DNA of 64,000 nt from Neodontobutis hainanensis (lineage: Eukaryota > Chordata > Actinopteri > Gobiiformes > Odontobutidae), in contig JALDNG010000092.1 in assembly GCA_024349245.1 (NCBI GenBank), positions 437,001-501,000 of the forward strand, in the 5' to 3' direction. Below the pieces are notes generated by a model. The model saw nothing but the letters and a program-made list of their open reading frames with translations. It was not told the origin of the DNA and ran no database searches. Below, piece by piece: positions 46,333 to 56,500 of the stretch (positions are counted from its first letter, which is position 1; each line of letters starts with the position of its first letter). The translations under genes were made by a program, and so were the position numbers.

Positions 46333-46393
46333 TGACTTAACATGTAAATCACTCGCGCTTAACGCTTAATTTGCGTTTGGTGTGAACGAACCT

Positions 46394-47215
46394 TTAGCGG
46401 TGCTGATTCCGGCCACTTCACACTCGGCTGAAAACCATCCCAGTGCACACTAAAGGTCCAGGTTTGATGGAGCCACAGGACAACATTGCAAAAAAAAAGA
46501 AAAGATGAGATACTGTGGTCCCCAAACCAGACTCCCTCCGGCCCCTGGCTGCATCTAGAAATCCTGTCCATAAAGATAATGAACAGGACCGGTGACAAAG
46601 GGGAGCCCTGCCGGAGTCCAACATGCACTGGGAACAGGTCTGACTTACTGCCAGCAATGCAAACCAAGCTTCTGTCCGGTCCCTGCTGTCGTACAGGGAC
46701 CGTACTATTGTAGAACTGTTTGCAATAGAATATAATAACAATGAACAAATGTTAACCATAAGTATTCTAGTCTTAAACACTGAACATTATAAACTTTCTT
46801 CTATTTCATTATAAATAAATCACTCAGAAATATTGAAATGTTTTTGAAATGTTTTTGTCCGGTCCCTGCTGTCGTACAGGGACCGGACAGCCCTTAGCAA
46901 AGGGCCCCAGACCCCATACTCCCAGACACCCCCCACAGGGCACCACGAGGGACACAGTCAAATGCCTTTTACAGTTCCACAAAACACATGTGGACTGGTT
47001 GGGCAAACTCCCATAAACCCTCCAGCACCCTGGAGAGGGTATAGACCTGGTCCAGTGTTCTTCCGGTCCCCCTTCTTAAAAAGAGGCACCACCACCCTGG
47101 TCTGCCAGTCCAGAGGTACTGTCCCCAAATGGCACACAATGTTGCAGAGGCGTGTCAGCCAACACAACATCCAGAGACTTGAGGTACTCAGGGAGTATCT
47201 CATCCACCATCTGTT
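46394..47215 (-). mobile_element. Rex3 copy 2, 5' part
   Basis: Continues the copy from 44037. The minus strand carries the FADD region in decayed form (about 46480-46500), FIIFMDRISRCSQGPEG, VGLRQGSPLSPVL (about 46600), ALLAVSQT-type sequence, then upstream FVDLEKAFD-equivalent and NYRG-region sequence to 47215. A 153-bp foreign piece interrupts it at 46703-46855. Confidence 0.8.
46673..46885. repeat. 30-bp direct duplication around a copied 153-bp insert
   Basis: The block beginning TGTCCGGTCCCTGCTGTCGT occurs at 46673-46702 and again at 46856-46885. The 153 bp between (46703-46855) is nearly identical to 44699-44851 within the Harbinger 2 kb away. Rex3 sequence flanks both copies. Confidence 0.9.
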
Positions 47216-47224
47216 GTCATTATG

Positions 47225-47357
47225 ATTTAAAAAGAGTAAACACAATTGTTTGACAATAAATGGCTTCAACCAACCACTAACTATGAGTGATCATTTATAT
47301 TCTCTGAAAAATGGCCAAACAATCAAAATTCTGCCAGGGTATGTAAACTTATGAGCA
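47225..47357. mobile_element. Tc1/mariner end fragment
   Basis: ATAAATGGCTTCAACCAACC and CTGCCAGGGTATGTAAACTT followed by ATGAGCACAACTG resemble the terminal region of fish Tc1-like transposons. It has no transposase and no second end. Confidence 0.5.
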
Positions 47358-47369
47358 CAACTGAACAGT

Positions 47370-47625
47370 AAAGAAACCTGGCTTTAGAAATTTTATGAGG
47401 CAGTTGTACAAGAACTATGACATGCCAGGGCAAAATTATTTTCTGTGTAATGAGATACCGAGTCTTTACATACAAAACCAGCCTTTTTTTGCTTGCACTA
47501 CTGACATCTGGACGAGCAGAGCAGTTGATGCACACGTGCAGTGACAATTAAGTACATAGGCACATCCTGGGAATTGCATTTCTGGGGTTTGGGATGCTCA
47601 CCTCTATATGTAGACACTTCTGAAT
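47370..47625 (+). pseudogene. hAT (ZBED-like) transposase fragment
   Basis: The plus-strand reading gives QLYKNYDMPGQNYFLCNEIP and FFACTTDIWTSRAVDAHVQ, then STYIGTSWELHFW after a stop. The TTDxWTSRA block is characteristic of ZBED/Ac-type hAT transposases. Only about 80 residues survive. Confidence 0.6.
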
Positions 47626-47959
47626 GTCTCCAAGATTAGAATACCACTTTCCTCAACCCAAGGTTTAAAGACACTTTTGTTTCCATGGGGGAGGAGGTAA
47701 AAGCCAATCTTTTACAAAAGTATAACAATTTTCCCTGAACCTTAGGGGGGCAAAAGTCAGAACTAGAACAGCCGCAGGAAGTAGAAGGTCCAAAAAAAAG
47801 AAAAGAAATACTGACTGAAAAGTCTTCTCTCCACAATAAAAACTGAAAAAAGTGGAGTCTGGAGGAGAAACAAGTGGAGCTTTTTAGAAAGAGAAACTAT
47901 TCAGCCATGCCAAGCCAAGTCTTTTGTTTTTTTCTCTCGATTCCAGCCTCAAGCTGTGC

Positions 47960-48075
47960 CTCGAGATTCAAGATTCAAGATAGACTTTATTGGTCCCCAA
48001 GAGGAAACTAGTCTTGTGTGGATCACATGTATACATAAATAGACACAACAAAGATTACAAGCCACACTATGCAGA
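47960..48075 (-). repeat. Dispersed fish repeat (LINE 3'-end-like)
   Basis: GATTCAAGATTCAAGATAGA and CTTTATTGGTCCCCAAGAGG resemble a common fish retroposon 3' end. No coding sequence is attached. Confidence 0.45.
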
Positions 48076-48673
48076 TGCATTTTTTTAGGCGCAATGATCT
48101 TTAGGAAAATGAAATAGAGCATTGTACAGACAAACCAACATAACATACGTAGGCACAACTACAGTTGGCGTTACAACATACATAACATAAACATACAGAC
48201 ATCAGACAACAACACGATAACAGCACAAATGGTCACGTGATGGGATTTTTTAGTGGCTTTTTTATGGGGGAAGGAATTAGAGTAAAGAGTCAGATGTCAA
48301 ATGGCTGACGGTGTGTTTGGGATAATGTTGATAGGAAAGTAAGGGAAGGCACCTGTGAGATATTTAGGCGGAGCTAATTGTTTGAGCCCAGTGGCCTTGT
48401 CCTTGATGGGAGTACGGGGAGTACTAGGAGGGTAAGATAAGACCCAGCTGCTGGCCAGACTTCTAATCAAGAGAAAGGACTTGGGCATAGGGAAGGGAGA
48501 CAAGGGAGAAATTTGTAATTTATCTATTTTGATCTTCGGTAATTTATCCGGATCATAATCAATCAGTTCTAGTTCTCAGCGTCAAGTGCGTGCGTCTATT
48601 TCGTGGAGTAACCTTGATGTTTCCTATTCATGGTCTGGCCCGTAATACCACGTAGCAGCTCTTCGGTCTGTTT

Positions 48674-49015
48674 CTAGGTGGTGTCCAGGAGACTCTTCTC
48701 TGGATGTAATACCTTCATATCTGTTAAGCTGCGCAGCAGCTCACAGGACTGACTCTCGGTGTTGTAAACTCTTTTCTGTATGTTCACAGTCCGTGCTGAG
48801 AGGTTGCGTGTCAGCTCCTCGGACTGTGCATCTCTCTGTTTTAATCCCTTCAGTTTGTCACTCGGGTCACAGAAGCACTGTTTAATTTCAGCAGACAGCG
48901 ACTGGGTAGATTTAACGGCAGCTGTCTTACAAATTCTTTGATAGTTTAAGGCCTTCCCCAGACCAATGAGAAGGAACCCCACTATCATAAATCCAAAAAG
49001 AAATACATTCTCAGA
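48674..49015 (-). CDS. Unknown ORF: one membrane segment plus coiled coil
   Basis: Open frame, with ATG at 48988 and readable upstream to about 49015. It starts with a hydrophobic run (FLFGFMIVGFLLIGLGKAL) followed by a Leu/Glu-rich helical region with recurring SEELTRNL and SCELLRSL segments, suggesting a coiled coil. It lies about 190 bp downstream of the last exon of gene B on the same strand. I do not recognise it. It could be a retroelement envelope scrap, a small membrane protein or chance. Confidence 0.3.
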   Translation of the reverse strand, partial: SENVFLFGFMIVGFLLIGLGKALNYQRICKTAAVKSTQSLSAEIKQCFCDPSDKLKGLKQRDAQSEELTRNLSARTVNIQKRVYNTESQSCELLRSLTDMKVLHPEKSLLDTT

Positions 49016-49207
49016 ACTTCAGAACTTCTAAACACAGAACTTGCCAGTTCTTCCAGGCGTCCTGTGAGCAGTGTGCTGCAAAGGTCCCGCCAGGGCAAAT
49101 GGGTTCTTCCGGTGCATTCTTCTTTTAGAAAAAAAATGTGTCAATTGCACTCAGAGACCAGGTAATCAGATCCATTTCAGATTTTAGACTTCGAACAGTG
49201 AAATGTT

Positions 49208-49333
49208 CTAAAACTTATTTTTTCGTTTGTTTGGTTTGTCGACATTGGAGTAAAGTTGTCTGGGACAAGAGCCGGCTGCAGAGGCCCTCACAGAGCTGTA
49301 GATCACATTCTTGTTAGTATCTCTTCTCTGAGC
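49208..49333 (-). CDS. Gene B exon 9: second ITIM and stop
   Basis: 126 coding bp after acceptor TTTTTCAG. It reads AQRRDTNKNVIYSSVRASA, then RQLYSNVDKPNKRKNKF and TAG. V-I-Y-S-S-V is a second ITIM; the later QLYSNV lacks the aliphatic residue at -2. No splice site is needed after the stop. Confidence 0.7.
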   Translation of the reverse strand, partial: AQRRDTNKNVIYSSVRASAAGSCPRQLYSNVDKPNKRKNKF

Positions 49334-50430
49334 CTGAAAAATCTACAGAAACCACAAAGAAATGTAAATAAATATCTGTTCATTTGTCATTTAAATAAAT
49401 CTGATTCTTTTTATGACTCACATTACTGTTGGAGATAGAAATGGAGGAGTAGATGACAGTGTCTTCAGGATCAGACTACAGCAAAGAACACGGGTGAGAA
49501 AATAAAGGGGGAACTGCTTATATTGAGAAACAACAGTACTTTGTTTTGTTTCTGACTTTTCTCTTCACATATGTACTTTCTCATGTATATAACATTTGTG
49601 AAAATACTGAGATTCATTAATAAAATGTAAAAGTCCCTAACAGCACTAAAGAGTCTGTTAAATGCATTTATAGCCAGTAAACACAGCTGTTATGGAGGAG
49701 AACATGTTCCACTCAGACTCTGCCCCAGCCTCAGGATCGGGTCTAACCCATAGATAGTATAAATCTGGATGTTATCCGCCCATTGGTCCCCTATTTACTA
49801 ATATTGTTGTTACAATTCGGCAATAAAATGGCCGTTACATCCGGGATTTTCGGCTTTTACTCCATAGTAAAACAATAGTTTTACTATTTACCAGAGTTGA
49901 CATGTAGTAACAACTTAGCTCTAGAGACCGGAGCTATCTTTTGTACCAGGCTGTAAACATGATTTTTACACTTGTAAAGTCGCCATTGGGTTTCTCCTTA
50001 TATTTCCGCTTTTGGAGCCTGCCCTCTGGTGGACGGCGGTATATTGATGTATTTCTCCGTATAGCGGTGGCCTTACACGACGACCATTTAGGAGGTTCTA
50101 TGTGAGACGCTTGGTCTAACCCTGGACCAGTCTCAGGATCCGGCCTAAATCTGGGGCGGCAGTGGCTCAGTGGTAGAGTGGTCGTCCTTAAACTGGAAGG
50201 TAGTGGGTTTGATTCCAGCTCTCCCCACAATTCACAATTCAATGTGTAAGAATGTTTAGTGAATGTATGTGGTGATGGTCGGAGAGGCCGTAGGCGCAAA
50301 ATGGCTGCCACGTCCCAGGGCAGCTGTGGCTAAAGTTGTAGCTTACCATCACCAGTGTGTATGAATGAATAAAGGACACCCTGTAAGTGTTTTGAGTCCC
50401 TTGGGAGAAAAGCACAATATAAATCCAATC

Positions 50431-50526
<96 letters not shown>

Positions 50527-53500
50527 CTGACTCTGAAAGTGGAGTTGAAGACCTATCTGATAAAGACTCAGACCCTCACAGTTCATTTGGGTCTGTCTGT
50601 CCTTCCACCTCCATCAGATCCAACTAGGCACCATTGAGACCAACTAGAACATTTGAACTGAGATCTATAACATTTTACCTAACAAATATCCATGTTGAAC
50701 TGAACTGTTTTCCACAGAAATCTGTAGGGTCTGGATTTGTGCAGACTCAACCCCCTTTATTTGACTTTGGTGTTTTGTCCAGTAAAAGTTAAGCTCTCAC
50801 CAAGTCTTCAGCAGCAGCTGGTCTTAGCTACATTCCCAGTTGATCAACAACCAGCAGTTTTATTCAGTTCAGTAAGCTGTTGGTCTTTACATTGTTCAAC
50901 TTCGTTCATTTTTGTGCCTTTAGCAAAAAATATATATATTTTTTAAACTCACATTGTTTCCATTTTCTCCAGTTCTGGGCCCTGCACAGACACAGAAATT
51001 ACTGTTAAAAAAATTATCTTTAGAAGCAGCTTCCTGTAAGTGGCATTTCAAAATTATAACATTATAACACTCTTAATATAAAAACAGAATTCTCTAAACT
51101 GGGGCTGTGCTGACAAACAGAAAAACTTTTACGACAGACTGGACTGTCCTAAAAGGTCTTGACTCTGTGTTAATACCTCTCTTTTTCCTGCCCACGATGA
51201 AAACCACAACTGCTACAACAATAGCTGCTGAAACCACAGGAACTGAAACCAGCAAACCTGCAACAGAACAAGCTGTTCATCATTCTGTACAAACTGTCTG
51301 ATACAAGAGACACAAGAGACACAAGTGACACAAGTGACACAAGAGACACAAGAGACACAAGAGACACAAGTGACACAAGTGACACAAGAGACACAAGAGA
51401 CACAAGTGACACAAGTGACACAAGAGACACAAGTGACACAAGTGACACAAGAGACACAAGAGACACAAGTGACTCAAGTGACTCAAGAGACACAAGTGAC
51501 TCAAGAGACACAAGAGACACACGTGACTCAAGAGACACAAGAGACACAAGAGACACAAGAGACACACGTGACTCAAGAGACACAAGAGACACAAGAGACA
51601 CAAGTGACACAAGAGACACAAGAGACACAAGAGACACAAGAGACACAAGTGACACAAGTGACACAAGAGACACAAGTGACACAAGTGACACAAGAGACAC
51701 AAGAGACACAAGTGACACAAGTGACACAAGTGACACAAGAGACACAAGTGACTCAAGTGACTCAAGAGACACAAGAGACACAAGAGACACAAGTGACACA
51801 AGTGACACAAGTGACACAAGAGACACAAGTGACACAAGTGACTCAAGTGACTCAAGAGACACAAGAGACACAAGAGACACAAGAGACACAAGTGACACAA
51901 GTGACACAAGAGACACAAGTGACACAAGTGACACAAGTGACACAAGAGACACAAGTGACACAAGTGACACAAGTGACACAAGAGACACAAGTGACACAAG
52001 AGACACAAGAGACACAAGTGACTCAAGTGACTCAAGAGACACAAGTGACTCAAGAGACACAAGAGACACACGTGACTCAAGAGACACAAGAGACACAAGA
52101 GACACAAGTGACACAAGAGACACAAGAGACACAAGTGACACAAGTGACACAAGAGACACAAGTGACTCAAGAGACACAAGTGACACAAGTGACACAAGTG
52201 ACACAAGAGACACAAGTGACACAAGTGACACAAGTGACACAAGAGACACAAGTGACACAAGAGACACAAGAGACACAAGTGACTCAAGTGACTCAAGAGA
52301 CACAAGTGACTCAAGAGACACAAGAGACACACGTGACTCAAGAGACACAAGAGACACAAGAGACACAAGTGACTCAAGTGACTCAAGAGACACAAGTGAC
52401 TCAAGAGACACAAGAGACACACGTGACTCAAGAGACACAAGAGACACAAGAGACACAAGTGACACAAGAGACACAAGAGACACAAGTGACACAAGTGACA
52501 CAAGTGACACAAGAGACACAAGAGACACAAGTGACACAAGAGACACAAGTGACACAAGAGACACAAGAGACACAAGTGACTCAAGTGACTCAAGAGACAC
52601 AAGTGACTCAAGAGACACAAGAGACACACGTGACTCAAGAGACACAAGAGACACAAGAGACACAAGTGACACAAGTGACACAAGAGACACAAGTGACTCA
52701 AGAGACACAAGAGACACACGTGACTCAAGAGACACAAGAGACACAAGAGACACAAGAGACACAAGAGACACACGTGACTCAAGAGACACAAGAGACACAA
52801 GAGACACAAGAGACACACGTGACTCAAGAGACACAAGATGCAAGAGACACAAGTGACTCAAGATTCAAGTGACACAAGATTCAAGACTCCCAAGTGACAC
52901 AAGTGACTCAAGATGAAAGAGACACAAAAGACTCAAGAGGTAAGAGACACAAGAGACTTAAGAAACACAAGATGCAAGAGACACAAAAAACTCAATATTT
53001 TATATATATAAAAAGGTTTGTCAGAGTTTTATTTAATGGATTTTTCTCTTGCTGCAGTCATCACAAATAATTTAAACTCCAAATTTTATCCTCTCTCTAG
53101 AGCAGTGGTCTCAAACTTCATATTCTTCGATATTTCATTTAAGTTCAGGATAGTTCAGCTTCAGAAGAACCCAGTGAAGTTAAAGAACTGGTAATAATGA
53201 CGTTTCAGAGGATTTAACAAAGCTTTTTTTCTGGAATACCTGATCCGGCCCAGCCTCACCCAGACTCTGCCTCCTCCAAGTAATTTGAGTTTGAGACCCC
53301 TGGTCTAGAGGTACAAGGCAAGGCAACTTTCCATTTCTTTAAGAACCTCATCACAGATTAGAAAGATTATTCATTGAGGGGGAAATATAACATACGCTAT
53401 GTATACTCTCCCTATATGCTGATGATTTTTTTAATTATTTTTATCAGATTCAATTACTAGAGTTGGCAAAACTAATAAAAATGCCTTTTAAAAAATTTAA

Positions 53501-56500
53501 ATCAGTCACACACTTTTCCATTTGTCCCTCATCCTGCTCTTAATTGTGTGAATAAATGTTGGGTATGTTTACATTATTTAGATAAAAAGAAGTCCGAAAA
53601 TTGCGAGCATATTTTACAGTAAGAAGGAGCAGGGACGTGCACACGTTTGAGTACACGTAAGTTATTGTTATTGTAGCAACAGCTCCTTTGCTCTATTTGG
53701 CCAAAGTAACTTTGCAGGAACAACTGAATATTGTTTTTTTTATTTTTTTGATTGAACATAAATATCTTATCACTAGTGTTTGTGCAGTGAATGCCCCCCC
53801 CCCCTCACAGCCTCTGTCCGAATCAGAACACACCTCCTTCTCAAGTGATGACCCCCTCATGTAATAGTAGTGATCCTATTTGTGTCAATGCATAGTTGTA
53901 AATGCTGCTCTGTACAATAGAAAATACACCCTTCGCTGAATATTTTTTCTTTCTAAACTATTTTTTTAAGTTTGGACAGGAAACCCCCCCTCCCCCCTCC
54001 CCTTTGTCACACTGTGGTATGGTGTGGTGCTTCGGTGCACTTCTCATGACGTTGTCTCAGCTGTCACCTCAGTCTACTGTCAGGGTAAAAGACAGTATTT
54101 ACTATTCACTCAAAACTTTGCTCCCATTACACAGTTTATGTTGTAAGAAACACACTTTTTCATTTGCCCCTCACCCTGCTCTGTAACTGTGTGGTTAAAG
54201 GTTGGCTAGGTTTAACATGTTTATGTTTTATTAGAGCCTACATTCGAGGTAAAAGAAGATTAATACAAATAAATAAAGTTAGCCTACAGTAAGAAGGAGG
54301 TGATGCAACTTAGAAGTGAAACATTAACATTATTGCTGTTGGTTTTAAATTAATAATGAGATGAGTGAGAGTGGCGTTGCCAGGATGTGTTTCTGTGGTT
54401 TAAGCCCTGAATGTTTTGAGCGTAGCCCCAGACCAACACTAAGGGGACATAAACGTGAGCACTGCTGACAGTAAGAAGACTGGACCCTGTGTCAGACTCA
54501 ATAATAAAATATCTTTAAGCCCGAGTTTCACATGTTTTCATGGACCCCAATTGGGGCACTTTAGGGATTCAGACACTCAGACAATTTTGGCAAAGCAGTA
54601 CATCTCTGAGACTCAGCTACAAGCACAAATAAACCATTTACATTTTCCCCCTATTCTTTATAATGGAGACTATGCCTGACCATTTCATACTAAAATCTTA
54701 ATAGTTTTGGTTTGATTCACATTAGAACAGTTACATTTGGTGCAGGTAATGTTGACATGTAGCTGTAATTTCATATAGTGTTTGAGCTTCAACAGACTTC
54801 ATCTAAAGGGATATTAATCCAAATATTGTTTCTTTTATTTTTAGGCGTGATTTTTTGGGGGTTATTTTGCTGTTTTCCATCTTGATTTATTCTGAAACTG
54901 TACCATTGCACATTCAAAATTTCCCTTCCTTTTCAAGCAGACACACCTAAAAACAGGCTCGGGCTTAAAGACTGAAGTCTAAAGGCAAATGTTAGTGAAC
55001 CAAACGAATAGGCTACTGTGTATTTGTGAGTTATTGTGAGTCTTTGAGGTGCGAGTAGCTGTCTTTCTTCTCAGCCACCAGTGTATCTGATATATGCTAG
55101 TTTGTTATGTCATATCCAGAGATAAAGTAAATCACAGATGTAGCTGATTCTGTGCGAATGCGCTGCTAAAAACAGACTATGTGGTTAACTACAGAGGTCC
55201 TGTTTGAATAGGGTTTAAGTCTGGTTTAGACATTATCTCTTTGACTTTGGAAATGTTTTTATAATAATAAAATGCATTTTGCACATATGAACACTCCCAC
55301 CCCAAACTCAAGAACAAAAGCTGGACTCTCTTTTGTGTGGCTTGTTTTATTACATAGATTCTTGGGAGAACCCTTCTGGACTGCATTAAGGTCATTGTTG
55401 ATGCATTTGCTGAACTGTTGAAATATATTGTGCATTGATCCAATTCATTGGTATTTTGAAACTGCAGTGTCTGTAAATGTTCTTATATACTGTGTTATTG
55501 TTGTTTTTTCAGGTTTTGGTTAGTTTTGTTCACTTTACAATGTATTTAATACAGATCACAACTCTATTTTATCTCTTCTGTTAATATTTACTAACCCCTG
55601 CCTCAGGTAGTCAATGTTAGTCTTCTCAGTTTACTATCCATTTATTACCATAGCTCTTTGTTTGGCTCGTTCTGACTGTGGGGGTGGTTCTTGTTGTAGT
55701 TCAAGTAAAAATACAGAGAAATTAAAACTAGTTAGTAACTGTAAAATTAAAAGAATAAAACCAGAGAATGTTTTATATTAGTACTTGGGTTTATTTCTGC
55801 AGAACGATGGCTGAAGGTAAACTTCTGTTTATTCTCATGTGTAACTTCACACTTCAGAGACTTATAAAACTGTGAAGAATGATCTTGATCCAGAAAAGAC
55901 ACACTGGCCTCACAGTCAGAGTGAGACATCTGCAGCTGTTTGTGATCTTTGTTCACTTCTTCATCGTTGTTCAGCCACTTCACTTTGTGACTGCAGTCTT
56001 TATATCTCGTCACAGAGCAGTTCAGAGTCACTCTGTCTTCATCTCTGTTTTCACTCACTGCATAAATGTGACACAAAGAGAAAATCCAAAAGTAATGACA
56101 CTTCCTTAAATCAACAGTGTGTGATATTTTTGTGAAAGTGCTGATAATATCTTTGTAATGTCAGTCTAAAGCCTGTGACAGTCTTATTCCTTTCGTCTAC
56201 AGCTGAGGACAACTGCTCTTTATGTTTTCATCTGAGTCTTTTACATTTGACTCTGCTCTGACTCCGTCACAGAGACGTGTGTCTAAGAGAACATTATCTT
56301 TAAAGAGTGTAGCTCAGAGTCCTTCAGAGGCTCACGGCTGTGGCCTCACTGCTCACCACAGAAAACACACTTCACATGAAACTGTTTCAATAATGTCACA
56401 GAGGTGACTTCATCAGGACAAGCTTTGAGCTCAAAATACAGGAAAATATGTCTGAAAATAGAACAAATACTCACAAGTCACAACAGACAGATGGTTGTAG

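Larger units (their letters stand above)
44038..46393. mobile_element. PIF/Harbinger element, internally deleted
   Basis: About 2.36 kb inserted within Rex3 copy 2. The right end is the complement of GGTTCGTTCACACCAAACGC, followed by TTA, the usual 3-bp target of this superfamily. The left end is degenerate (TACAAGCGAATAAATCGCGC), and both flanks are rich in GCGCGAAT-like motifs. It contains a plus-strand transposase N-terminus and minus-strand exon-like pieces; the catalytic part of the transposase is absent. Confidence 0.75.

Noticed and set aside
50156..50230. tRNA gene
   Set aside because: The A- and B-box-like sequences sit in a SINE head; the cloverleaf is degenerate and a LINE-type tail follows.
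50239..50637. Poly-Ile and poly-Tyr ORFs
   Set aside because: Translation of the ATT microsatellite attached to the SINE.
51170..52872. Open frames of more than 500 residues on both strands in satellite array 3
   Set aside because: The 9-bp unit keeps all frames open; the peptides are pure repeats (VSLVSLES, TQETQVTQ, SHLCLL) and overlap a real TM exon in another phase.
55872..56407. Plus-strand ORFs across Ig exons and intron 2, with twins at 13956-14491
   Set aside because: Antisense to the receptor exons or in a conserved intron; duplicated together with the genes and lacking domain features.
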